NCBI GenBank assembly: GCA_035764725.1
Contig: DASTYT010000046.1
Location: 1 to 64,000 of the forward strand
DNA from: Candidatus Methylomirabilota bacterium
GTDB taxonomy: Bacteria > Methylomirabilota > Methylomirabilia > Rokubacteriales > CSP1-6
Length of the DNA stretch: 64,000 nt
Direction of reading: 5' to 3'
Both the position numbers and the translations under genes were made by a program. Positions 51,392 through 59,855 of the stretch are shown here, piece after piece (within the stretch, counting starts at the first letter, position 1; each line of letters starts with the position of its first letter). The notes under the pieces were generated by a model. That model saw only the letters and a program-made list of their open reading frames with translations. It made no database searches and was not told the origin of the DNA.

Positions 51392-54300
51392 ATGCAGCAT
51401 CTGAACGACCGCCTGCTCTTCTCGCCGTCGGACCTCGGCGGCTTCCTGGCCTGCGAGCATCTCACCCAGCTCGACCTCGCGGTGGCCCTGCGCGAGGCCC
51501 GCCGGCCCAGCTACGAGAACGCCTACGCCGAGCTCCTCCGCACCAAAGGGCAGGAGCACGAGCAGGCGTTCCTGGACGCCATCCGGAAGGGCGGCCACGC
51601 CGTGGTCGAGATCGGCCTCGACCGGACGCGCGACTTCGAGGCGGGCGCCCGCCGCACCCTGGGCGCCATGCGCGAGGGCGCCGAGTACATCTACCAAGCG
51701 GTGTTCTTCACCGGTGGGTGGCGGGGGGTGGGCGACTTCCTGGAGCGGGTGGAGCGGCCGTCCGCGCTCGGGGCCTGGAGCTATCACGTGCTCGACACCA
51801 AGCTCGCCCGGCATCCGCGGCCCGAGCACGCCTTGCAGCTCTCCTTCTACAGCCAGGCGCTCGAGGCGGCGCAGGGCGTCGCGGCGGAGCTGGCCTACGT
51901 GGTGCTGGGCACGCGCGAGCGCGTGCCGATCCGGCTGGTCGACGTCAACGCGTACTACCGCCGCGTGCGCGGGCGCTTCGAGGCGGCGGTCGCGACGCGC
52001 ACGTCCACCGGGCCGTACCCCTGCCACTACTGCGCGTTCTGCGACTATCGGCGGCCGTGCGACGAGCGGCTCGAGCGCGAGGATCACGTGGTGCGCGTCG
52101 CCGGGATCCGTCGCGACCAGGTCAAGCGACTCTTTGCCGGCGGCTTCGCCACGTTGACCTCGCTCGCCCAGATGCCGCCGGGCACGCGGGTGCCGCGCGT
52201 GGCGGCGAGCACCCTGGACGGCCTGCGCGATCAGGCGGGCCTCCAGCTCGTGCGCCAGCGAACGGGCGCGCTCGAGTGGCATCCGCTCCCGGTCGAGGAC
52301 GGGCGCGGCTTCATGGCGCTGCCGCTCCGCTCGCCGGGCGATCTGGTCCTCGACCTCGAGGGCCATCCCTTCTTCGAGCCGTCACGCGGGCTCGAGTATC
52401 TCTTCGGGATGCTCCTCCTCGACGAGGAGCCGCCCCGCTTCGAGACCCTGTGGGCGCACGATCGCGACGGGGAGCGCCGCGCCTTCGAGGGCTTCGTGGA
52501 CCTGGTGCACGAGCGGCTGACGCGCTTTCCCGACCTGCACGTCTATCACTTCAGCGGCTCCGAGCCGAGCACGCTCAAGCGCCTCATGGCCGAGCACGGC
52601 ACGCGCGACGCCCAGGTGGACGAGCTCCTCCGGCGCCGCGTGTTCGTGGACCTCCATACGATCCTGCGGCGGGCCCTCCGTGCCGGCGTGTCCAGCTACT
52701 CCCTGAAGGACGTCGAGGCGCTCTACGGTTTCGCGCGGTCCGCCGATGTCGAGTCGGGCACGCAGGCGATCCTCAACTACGAGCGGTGGCGGCACGTACG
52801 AGAGCCCGCGCTGCTCGACGCCATCGCGGCGTACAACCGGGAGGACTGCCTCGCCACGCTCGGATTGCTCGAGTGGCTGCATGGGGTGCGGCCGGCGGAG
52901 CTGCCGTGGCCCGCGCCACCGGACGTCACGCCGGCCGGGCCGGACGCCGCGGCGGCACAGGACGCGCGCCAGCAGCTCCGCGAGGCGCTGATTCTCGGCG
53001 AGGAGCCGGGCTCGTCGCGCTGGCTCGCGGGCGAGCTCCTCGAGTATCACCGCCGCGAGGCCCGGCCGGCGTGGTGGGCCTTCTTCGACCGCCTCGGGAA
53101 GTCCCCCGAGGAGCTGCTCGAGGACACGGAAGCGATCGCGTATCTCGACGCCGACACGAGCCGGCCGCCGGAGCGGGTGAAGCGGTCGCTCGTGCACACG
53201 CTCGTCTACCCGCCGCAGGACCACAAGCTCAGGCCGGGCGAGAGTGTCTACGATCCCGCCACCGGTCAGCTCGCGGGCAAGATCGAGGCGATCGACGACA
53301 CCAACGAGCGCATGGGGCGTCTTCGCCTGGTCCGTGGTCCGAAGTTCGCGGGCGATCCCTTGCCGCAGGCGGTCGTGGCGGGCGGGCCGCTGGAAGACCG
53401 GACGCAGCGCGCCGCGCTGCTGCGGCTCGCGGAGTCGCTGCGCGCGGGCGACGGCCGCTACCCGGCGCCGCGCGCGGTGCTCGCGCGGGAGCGGCCGCGC
53501 ATCCGAGGCCTGGCCCCGGACGTCCCGATACAGACCACCGACCTCGAGGCGATGAAGGCGCGAGCGCGCGGGCTCGACGGCAGTTATCTCTTCCTCCAGG
53601 GGCCGCCGGGGACCGGCAAGACCTGGACGGGCGCGCGGATCGTCGTCGATCTCCTCCGACACGGCCGGCGTGTGGGCATCGCGTCGCAGAGCCACAAGGC
53701 CATTCACAACCTGCTCGGCGAGATCGAGCAGGTGGCCTTGCAGGAAGGCATCGCCTTCAAGGGGCTCAAGAAGTCCAGCGCCGACAATCCCGAGTCCGAG
53801 TACCACGGCGCGCTCATCACAAGCGAGAGCGACAACGCCCGCTTTGCGCGCGCGGGGGCGGAGGTCCGGCTCATGGCGGGTACCGCGTGGCTCTTCTCCA
53901 GAGAGGAGCTGGACGGCGCGCTCGACGATCTCGTCATCGACGAGGCCGGCCAGATCTCCCTGGCGGACGCGCTGGCCATGGGCACAGCGGCGCGCAATGT
54001 GATCCTCCTGGGCGACCCGCTGCAGCTCGCTCAGGTGTCGCAGGGCGTGCACCCGCCCGGCACGGGCGCGTCCGTGCTGGAGCACCTCCTCGGCGATGCC
54101 GCCACCGTGCCCGAGGACCGCGGCGTGTTCCTCGAGCGGAGCTTTCGCATGCATCCCGGCGTCTCCGACTTCATCTCGGAGATCGTGTACGCGGGACGGC
54201 TGCACTCGGACGCCTCGGCGGCGCGTCGCGCGACGTCGCTGGGCACCGGTATCCGCTTCCTTCCTGTGGAGCACGAGGGGAACCGCTCGTCCTCGGACGA

Positions 54301-54727
54301 GGAGGTGGCCCGCGTGGCCGCGGCGATCGCGGCGATGCGCGCCGGCACGTTCACCGACGCCGCGGGGGCGACGCGCCCGCTTCGCCTCGAGGACTTCATG
54401 GTGGTGGCGCCGTACAACGCCCAGGTGCTCCGGCTGCGGGCCGGCCTTCCCGCGGGCGTGCGCGTTGGCACCGTCGACAAGTTCCAGGGGCAGGAGGCGC
54501 CGGTGGTGTTCTTCTCGATGGCGACCTCCACTGGCGAGGACGTGCCGCGGAGCCTCGCCTTCCTCTTCTCGCGCAATCGCCTGAACGTGGCCATCTCGCG
54601 CGCGCAGTGCCTGGCCGTGCTCGTGTGCTCGCCTCGGCTGCTGGAAGCCCGCTGCCAGTCGCTCGAGGAGATGCAGCTCGTCAACGCCCTTTGCCGCCTC
54701 GTGGAGTACGCGTCGCCCGCCGGCTGA
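51392..54727 (+). CDS. TM0106-family RecB-like nuclease fused to DEDD exonuclease and SF1 helicase
   Basis: A 1,111-residue protein with three modules. The N-terminal PD-(D/E)xK nuclease has GDFLERVERP and YHVLDTKLARHPRPEH (the D-x-K pair), closed by the Cys cluster CHYCAFCDYRRPC near residue 210, like AddB/Cas4 iron-sulfur nucleases. The middle domain is a DEDDy exonuclease: DLVLDLEGHPFFEP, then SYSLKDVEALYG and YNREDCLATLGLLEWL. The C-terminal SF1 helicase has Walker A GPPGTGKTWTG (about 736), DEAGQISLADA (about 849), and DKFQGQEAPVVFF (about 1,030). Such fusions are predicted DNA repair or defence enzymes; the exact role is unknown. Confidence 0.88.
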   Translation: MQHLNDRLLFSPSDLGGFLACEHLTQLDLAVALREARRPSYENAYAELLRTKGQEHEQAFLDAIRKGGHAVVEIGLDRTRDFEAGARRTLGAMREGAEYIYQAVFFTGGWRGVGDFLERVERPSALGAWSYHVLDTKLARHPRPEHALQLSFYSQALEAAQGVAAELAYVVLGTRERVPIRLVDVNAYYRRVRGRFEAAVATRTSTGPYPCHYCAFCDYRRPCDERLEREDHVVRVAGIRRDQVKRLFAGGFATLTSLAQMPPGTRVPRVAASTLDGLRDQAGLQLVRQRTGALEWHPLPVEDGRGFMALPLRSPGDLVLDLEGHPFFEPSRGLEYLFGMLLLDEEPPRFETLWAHDRDGERRAFEGFVDLVHERLTRFPDLHVYHFSGSEPSTLKRLMAEHGTRDAQVDELLRRRVFVDLHTILRRALRAGVSSYSLKDVEALYGFARSADVESGTQAILNYERWRHVREPALLDAIAAYNREDCLATLGLLEWLHGVRPAELPWPAPPDVTPAGPDAAAAQDARQQLREALILGEEPGSSRWLAGELLEYHRREARPAWWAFFDRLGKSPEELLEDTEAIAYLDADTSRPPERVKRSLVHTLVYPPQDHKLRPGESVYDPATGQLAGKIEAIDDTNERMGRLRLVRGPKFAGDPLPQAVVAGGPLEDRTQRAALLRLAESLRAGDGRYPAPRAVLARERPRIRGLAPDVPIQTTDLEAMKARARGLDGSYLFLQGPPGTGKTWTGARIVVDLLRHGRRVGIASQSHKAIHNLLGEIEQVALQEGIAFKGLKKSSADNPESEYHGALITSESDNARFARAGAEVRLMAGTAWLFSREELDGALDDLVIDEAGQISLADALAMGTAARNVILLGDPLQLAQVSQGVHPPGTGASVLEHLLGDAATVPEDRGVFLERSFRMHPGVSDFISEIVYAGRLHSDASAARRATSLGTGIRFLPVEHEGNRSSSDEEVARVAAAIAAMRAGTFTDAAGATRPLRLEDFMVVAPYNAQVLRLRAGLPAGVRVGTVDKFQGQEAPVVFFSMATSTGEDVPRSLAFLFSRNRLNVAISRAQCLAVLVCSPRLLEARCQSLEEMQLVNALCRLVEYASPAG

Positions 54728-54801
54728 GGCGAATCGACCCGTCGGGCACTCTCGTACCGGTCGGCGCACGCGAAAGCGGGCGCGGCACACCTCTTGCTCC
54801 G

Positions 54802-55296
54802 GTGGATTCCAGCAGGCGATTCCTCCGAAGGAGAGTCGAGATCGTCAAGACAACCCTCACACTATTGACGGCGGGGATCCTCGTCCTCGGACCGTCTCTG
54901 AGCTTCGCGCAGACTGGCGGCGGCAGCGGCACGTCGGGCGGGTCATCGAGTGGGGCGTCCGGTTCCGGATGGAGCGGAACGTCCGGCACGAGCGGGACCG
55001 GTCCCGGAGTGCCCGGACCGGGCAGTCCGAACCCGGGCCCAACCAATCCCGGGGCTCCGGGCGGCTCCGGCAGCATGTCCACCCCGAGCCCCGTCCCGAA
55101 CCCCGCGCCGACCCCGCCGGGTAATCCGACCGGTCGCATGCCCGTGCCGTCGCCGGCGCCGAGCGGGCCGAGCAATCCCGCCGATACGACCGGCCCGTCC
55201 GGAAACGTGAAAGGCGATCCGGGATGTCCGCCGGGCTGGGGCCGGCTCCCCGGCAGCTCGGCGTGCCGTCCGGTGTCGCAGCTCCCGAACAGGTAA
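54802..55296 (+). CDS. Exported Gly/Pro/Ser/Thr-rich low-complexity protein
   Basis: The chain has a signal (TLTLLTAGILVLGPSLSFAQ) followed by a Gly/Ser-rich part (GGGSGTSGGSSSG), then a Pro-rich part (PGPGSPNPGPTNPGAPGG) and a short Cys pair end (CPPGWGRLPGSSACRPV). The start is unclear. A GTG at 54802 would give about 164 residues. The only good ribosome site, AAGGAG at 54828-54833, is seven bases before an ATC codon (54841) that reads like a mutated or non-standard start (ATC GTC AAG ACA). A TTG at 54871 is possible too. The function is unknown; such linkers are often surface-exposed. Confidence 0.6.
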   Translation: MDSSRRFLRRRVEIVKTTLTLLTAGILVLGPSLSFAQTGGGSGTSGGSSSGASGSGWSGTSGTSGTGPGVPGPGSPNPGPTNPGAPGGSGSMSTPSPVPNPAPTPPGNPTGRMPVPSPAPSGPSNPADTTGPSGNVKGDPGCPPGWGRLPGSSACRPVSQLPNR

Positions 55297-55304
55297 CTCG
55301 AGGC

Positions 55305-56498
55305 TTACGGTTGCGCGGTAGCTCCGCCGGCGAGCATGGCGCGGATCTCTTCGTCGGACAGTCCCGCCTCCTTGAGGATCTCCACGCTGTGCTCGCCGAG
55401 GCGCGGCTGATGGCGCCGGATGTCGCCGGGCGTGCGACTGTACGTGGCGGGAATGTCGGGCGTCCGCAGCGGGCCCTCGCTCGGATGCTCGATGGTCTTC
55501 CAGAAGCCGGTGGCCTCGAGCTGCGGGTCGGTCAGGATCGAATCCAGGGTGTTGACGACCGTGGCGGGCACGTTCGCCGCGTCCAGCAGCGCGAGCCACT
55601 CGGCGTTGGTGCGCGTGCCCGCGATCTTCCCCAGCTCTTCGTAGAGCAGCTCGATGTGCGTGAGGCGTGACGCGAGCGTGCGGAAGCGCGGGTCGGCCAG
55701 GAGATCTTCGCGGCCGGCCACGCGAAAGAACGTCTGCCAGTGCGTGTCGGTGTAGGGGATGATCGCGAGATAGCCGTCCTTGGTGGGAAAGGGCCGGCGC
55801 CAGCGGTTCAGCACGCGCTTGTAACCGGGCGTGTCCAGCGCAGGAAGGAACGTCTCCCCGTAGAGGTGCTCGACCATCATCCACGCCACCACCGTCTCGA
55901 ACATCGGCACCTCGATGGCCTGGCCCTCGCCGGTGCGGGCCTTGTGGAAGAGGCCCGCGAGGAGCGCGTGCGCCACCGCCATCGAGCTGGTCTTGTCGGC
56001 CACAATGGTGGGGAGATAGCGTGGGTCTCCGACCAGGGGCGCTTGCAGCGACGCCAGGCCTGACGCCGCCTGGATGATGTCGTCGTACACCGGCTTCTCG
56101 CCGTAGGGGCCCGCGGCACGGAAGCCGTAGGTCGCGCAGTAAACGATGCCGGGGTTGACCGCCCGCACCCGCTCGTACTCGACCTTCAGCCGCGCCGCCG
56201 CCTGCGGCCGGAAGTTGTGGACGAAGACGTCGGCGCCCTTGACGAGCCGCATCAGCGCGGCGTGCCCGGCGCTCTTCTTGAGATCCAGCACCACGCTGCG
56301 CTTGTTGCGATTGCACGCCAGGTAAAAAGCCGCCATGTCCGGGTTGCGTGTCGGCCCGAGCTTGCGGGTGGTGTCGCCCTCCGGCGGCTCGACCTTGACG
56401 ACGTCGGCGCCTAGGTCGCCCAGCATCTGGGTGGCGAGGGGGCCGAGCACCACGGTAGTAGCGTCGACGATGCGCACGCCCTGGAGCGGGCCGGGCAT
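55305..56498 (-). CDS. CaiB/BaiF-type (class III) CoA-transferase
   Basis: A 397-residue enzyme with the N-terminal motif LQGVRIVDATTVVLGP and ADVVKVEPPEGDTTRK. The catalytic Asp is Asp168, in LPTIVADKTSSMAVAHALLA. NKRSVVLDLKKSAGHAALMR is also typical. It moves CoA between acids, and the acceptors are unknown. The second copy in this window (40594) is of a different branch, judging by its active-site segment (MGDHPTG against VADKTSS). The stop lies eight bases from that of the Gly/Pro-rich protein gene, which is convergent. Confidence 0.9.
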   Translation of the reverse strand: MPGPLQGVRIVDATTVVLGPLATQMLGDLGADVVKVEPPEGDTTRKLGPTRNPDMAAFYLACNRNKRSVVLDLKKSAGHAALMRLVKGADVFVHNFRPQAAARLKVEYERVRAVNPGIVYCATYGFRAAGPYGEKPVYDDIIQAASGLASLQAPLVGDPRYLPTIVADKTSSMAVAHALLAGLFHKARTGEGQAIEVPMFETVVAWMMVEHLYGETFLPALDTPGYKRVLNRWRRPFPTKDGYLAIIPYTDTHWQTFFRVAGREDLLADPRFRTLASRLTHIELLYEELGKIAGTRTNAEWLALLDAANVPATVVNTLDSILTDPQLEATGFWKTIEHPSEGPLRTPDIPATYSRTPGDIRRHQPRLGEHSVEILKEAGLSDEEIRAMLAGGATAQP

Positions 56499-56541
56499 GC
56501 GCCCGACGCTACGTCGGCGCGGCGCACGCTGTCAAGGCTGA

Positions 56542-57012
56542 CTAGGCCGTCTTGCGCTTCCGCTTGCGCGTGGCTGCGCCGCGTCGCGCCGCGGCCTTCG
56601 GGGAGCGATCGGTGCCGCGCCGCTCCCGCGCCGAGCGCTTGGCCTGCTTCGCGAGCGCGGGGCGGGAGGCGGCGCTGCGGCCCTCCCGCTGGAGGGCGCG
56701 TGACGTGGCGCGGCTACGCTTCCGGGACGGCTTCCGCCTCCCACCGTCCTCCTGGCCGGCCTCGTACGCGTGCTCGGCGGCCTCGCGCGTCTTCTCGGAC
56801 GTCTCGCCTTCCTCCGGGGGCTCCAGGGGCACGCCCGCCCGGCGCGCCTTCGAGAGACCGATGGCGATCGCCTGCTTGGTGGACCGGGCGCCGTGCTTGC
56901 CCTCGCGGATGTGGTGCATCTCCTCCTTGACGAACTCCCCTGCGGCGGTCGATGGCTTCTTGCCCTCGCGCAGGTCTTCCTCCGCTCGCTCCACGGTCTT
57001 CTTGTCAGGCAT
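56542..57012 (-). CDS. DUF6496-type basic nucleoid-like protein
   Basis: A 156-residue protein starting at ATG 57012 behind AGGAGGTG. The N-terminal domain is the DUF6496 type: KKTVERAEEDLREGKKPSTA, GEFVKEEMHHIREGKHGARS and TKQAIAIGLSKARRAG. The C-terminal half is a histone-like low-complexity tail rich in Arg, Lys, Ala and Ser, ending TRKRKRKTA. This fits a nucleoid-associated or nucleic-acid-binding protein. It is alone on this strand between the CoA-transferase and the LLM gene. Confidence 0.8.
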   Translation of the reverse strand: MPDKKTVERAEEDLREGKKPSTAAGEFVKEEMHHIREGKHGARSTKQAIAIGLSKARRAGVPLEPPEEGETSEKTREAAEHAYEAGQEDGGRRKPSRKRSRATSRALQREGRSAASRPALAKQAKRSARERRGTDRSPKAAARRGAATRKRKRKTA

Positions 57013-57088
57013 GGTGGCACCTCCTGTTCTCTCGGAACGCAAGAGGTGTGCCGAGTGGGACGATCCCGATGCGAGGGAACGATGCGGG

Positions 57089-58135
57089 CTAGACGCCCGG
57101 CTTCCGGAACTCGGGCGCCACCTTCTGCATGAAGAGGCGGAGGCTTCCCTCCGCGACCTCGGCGGTCATAGGGCCCAGGCGGAACACGAGGATGAGCCCG
57201 CCGACGCCGATGGCGTCGATCTCCGCGACGGCCTCCGCGACGGTGGCCGGCGAGCCGCAGAGCAGCGCGTGCCGCGGGTCGCTGCGGGCGGCCGGTGTCA
57301 GCTCCGGCCTGAGGAGCACGCCCTGCTCCTCGTAGATGCGCCGGCGCATGGCCTGCCGGAACGCGGCCTGGGCCTCGAAGGCGGGGAGGGCTAGGCGCTC
57401 CGCCTCGGCATCCGTCTCCGCCACGAAGACGTTACGCCACACCCAGGTGTCGGCCAGGTTCCTGGCGACGGCCGCCTCGTCGAACCCGCCTTCGCGCATC
57501 GTCCGGCGGTAGAGCTCGACGCGGTGGCGCGTGACGTCGTTGCTCTGCACGTTCATGAGGAACGGCCGCCCGGCGCGCGCCATCTCCAGCGTCGCCTCCT
57601 CGCTGGCGCAGGCGCGGATGATCGGTGGGTGGGGCTTGGTGTAGGGGCGGGGGCGGAGCCGGGGGAGCTGGAGCTGCCAGAACCGGCCGCGATGCTCGTA
57701 GGGCTCCGTGGTCCAGGCTTTGAGCATGATCTCCTCGGCTTCGAGCAGGCGCGCGTGCGCCTCCGCGGGGTCGATGCCGTAGCCCTGATAGTCGTAGATG
57801 TTGTACGCAGTGCCGCGCCCGAGCCCCACGAGCAGCCGCCCGCGGCTGATGTTGTCGATCAGGGCCATCTGCTCGGCCATGCGGATCGGGTGGTGGAGCG
57901 ACATCTGCGCCACCGCGAAGCCGATGCGGATGCGCTCGGTGCTGGCGGCCAGCGCGGCGGCGAAGGTGACGGGATCGACGTAGGCGCAGATGCCGTCGAA
58001 GTGATGCTCGGCCAGCCAGAGCATCTCCATGCCGAGCTCGTCGCAGAGACGGCCCTCGCGGAGGGTCTCGTCGATGATCCGGCCGTCCTGATCTGGATCC
58101 GTGGACGCGGGGAAGAGGAAGTTGCTGAACTTCAC
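57089..58135 (-). CDS. LLM-class flavin-dependent oxidoreductase
   Basis: A 348-residue luciferase-like enzyme beginning KFSNFLFPASTDPDQDGRII. Typical elements are LGMEMLWLAEHHFDGICAYV, GFAVAQMSLHHPIRMAEQMA and NISRGRLLVGLGRGTAYNIY. The final part (GSPATVAEAVAEIDAIGVGG) closes the barrel. GTG 58135 overlaps the stop of the upstream binding-protein gene (GTGA), so the pair is coupled. Its substrate may be what the binding protein delivers. It is similar to the copy at 38532 in fold but clearly a separate branch. Confidence 0.88.
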   Translation of the reverse strand: MKFSNFLFPASTDPDQDGRIIDETLREGRLCDELGMEMLWLAEHHFDGICAYVDPVTFAAALAASTERIRIGFAVAQMSLHHPIRMAEQMALIDNISRGRLLVGLGRGTAYNIYDYQGYGIDPAEAHARLLEAEEIMLKAWTTEPYEHRGRFWQLQLPRLRPRPYTKPHPPIIRACASEEATLEMARAGRPFLMNVQSNDVTRHRVELYRRTMREGGFDEAAVARNLADTWVWRNVFVAETDAEAERLALPAFEAQAAFRQAMRRRIYEEQGVLLRPELTPAARSDPRHALLCGSPATVAEAVAEIDAIGVGGLILVFRLGPMTAEVAEGSLRLFMQKVAPEFRKPGV

Positions 58136-59760
58136 GCGCGGTCCAGCCACGCGGCCATCAGCCGGCCGCCGTAGTCGTTGCCGAGGTTCGGGCCGAAGTT
58201 GCGCACATAAGACTCCCAGGCCGCCACCACGCGACCGGACGGGCCATAGAGATAGTAGACCTGCTCCGCGAGATGGCGCTGGATGTCCCACAGGATGTCC
58301 CGCCGCCGCCGCGCGTCGAGCGTGCGCCGCTGGAGACGGATCATCTCGGTGAGCTTGGGGTCGTCGACGCCGGACGAGTTGGTGCGCTGACCGGGCAGGT
58401 GCATCCCGGCCAGGTAGACATCGGGATAGAGCTGGCCGCCGCGCTGGCCCAGCATGAGCCGCTCGTAGCGGCCCAGCATGGCGCTCGACACGAAAGCGCC
58501 GGTCTCCTTGATCTTGAGCTCGGCGTCGATGCCCGCGCCCTTCCAGCTCCGGAGATAGATCTGCACGGCGTCGAGCCACTCGGGGCCGAAGGAGGCCGTC
58601 TCGAACGGCACCTTGAGCCCGCCGCCGTAGCCAGCCTCGGCAAGCAGACGCGCGGCGGCCGCGGCGTCGTGGCGATAGAGCCGCTGGCCCTCGGGCGTGA
58701 GCTGGTCGATCGGGATGGCCCAGTCCACCAGAGCCGGCGGCACCGCCGGCGTCGCGACGCCCTGGCCCTGAGCGAGCGGGCTCGCATCGAGGATGTCCTT
58801 GAGGCTCGTGGCGAGCGCGAGCGCGCGGCGCACGCGCACGTCGTTGAGGGGCGGCTGATCCAGCTTCATGGCCGCGAAGGAGCTCACCATCCACGTGAAC
58901 TCCGCCGTCTGGAGCCCCGGCTTGCGCTTTCGGACGGCGTCCAGGTCGACGCGACGGACCGTCATGCCGAGGAGCGGCGCGAAGTCGAGCTGCCCGCCAA
59001 GCCAGTGGGCGAGCCGCGCCGCGCCGTCGCCCACCATCGAAGCCTCGACGCCGTCCGCGTAGGGCAGCCCCGACACGAAGTAGTCCGGATTACGCACGTA
59101 CGAGAGGCGCACGTTGGGGTCGTAGCGCTCGAGCATCCACGGCCCGGTTCCGATGCAGGCTTCCGGACGCCGGACGTCGCCGAACTGCTCCACCGCCTCG
59201 CGGGGCAGGATCCACGTGGTGGTCGAGGCCACCGAGTCGAGGAACCACGCGAACGGCGCCTTGAGCGTGATGCGCACGGTGTAGCGATCGAGGGCCTCGA
59301 CCCGGTCGATCTCCTCGAGCACGGCGCGGTTCGGATTGTGGACGGGACCGAGGAAGCGCTCGAAGGAGTACTTGACGTCGTCCGCGGTCAGCTCGCGGCC
59401 GTTCACCGGCGGCTTCGGGTGCCAGCGCACACCGCGACGGAGCTTGAACACGTACGTCGTGTCGCTGGTCTGACTCCAGGACTCCGCGAGATCGCCTTCA
59501 GGGATGAAGGTGCCGGGGACGACACCGGGGCCCGCCTTGTGCTTGAGGAGGCGGCTGTGCGTGAAGGACAGGGCGATCAGCGTGGCCCAGGACACGGTAA
59601 GATGCGGGTCGAAATGGGGCGGATCGCCCAGGCTGACCCGGAAAATTCCGCCGCGTTGCGGGACCTGGGACTCTGCGCTCCTGGACACCGCGAGCACGGC
59701 CGCGGCGCCGGCGGCACTGGCACGCAGCAGCTCACGTCGGGTGAGTCCCTGGTTCACCAT
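58132..59760 (-). CDS. Extracytoplasmic solute-binding protein family 5 (peptide/nickel type)
   Basis: A 542-residue lipid-free binding protein with a twin-arginine signal (LTRRELLRASAAGAAAVLAV). The family 5 fold begins RGGIFRVSLGDPPHFDPHLT and includes DTTYVFKLRRGVRWHPKPPV and LTADDVKYSFERFLGPVHNP. KAPFAWFLDSVASTTTWILP and the C-terminal part follow in order. Members bind peptides, opines or other compounds. ATG 59760 follows GGGAG. There is no permease or ATPase downstream; instead an LLM enzyme overlaps its stop. Confidence 0.87.
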   Translation of the reverse strand: MVNQGLTRRELLRASAAGAAAVLAVSRSAESQVPQRGGIFRVSLGDPPHFDPHLTVSWATLIALSFTHSRLLKHKAGPGVVPGTFIPEGDLAESWSQTSDTTYVFKLRRGVRWHPKPPVNGRELTADDVKYSFERFLGPVHNPNRAVLEEIDRVEALDRYTVRITLKAPFAWFLDSVASTTTWILPREAVEQFGDVRRPEACIGTGPWMLERYDPNVRLSYVRNPDYFVSGLPYADGVEASMVGDGAARLAHWLGGQLDFAPLLGMTVRRVDLDAVRKRKPGLQTAEFTWMVSSFAAMKLDQPPLNDVRVRRALALATSLKDILDASPLAQGQGVATPAVPPALVDWAIPIDQLTPEGQRLYRHDAAAAARLLAEAGYGGGLKVPFETASFGPEWLDAVQIYLRSWKGAGIDAELKIKETGAFVSSAMLGRYERLMLGQRGGQLYPDVYLAGMHLPGQRTNSSGVDDPKLTEMIRLQRRTLDARRRRDILWDIQRHLAEQVYYLYGPSGRVVAAWESYVRNFGPNLGNDYGGRLMAAWLDRA

Positions 59761-59855
59761 GGCGCTCCCTTCCGGCTCCACGAGCCCGCCCGATCCTGCC
59801 AGAGCGACGCAACTGGGTCAAACCCGCCGTGGCACGGCGCTTGCTCCTTTCGACC

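Noticed and set aside
49712..52366. An 884-codon minus-strand frame opposite the second Baeyer-Villiger gene
   Set aside because: It is the antisense frame of two strongly supported genes and shows the same pattern as the frame at 24781.
50977..55296. A 1,439-codon open frame on the plus strand
   Set aside because: Most of it is a shadow of the Baeyer-Villiger and nuclease-helicase genes, with Arg/Gly/Ala-rich composition and no domains. Only the last part (54802-55296) is a real gene.
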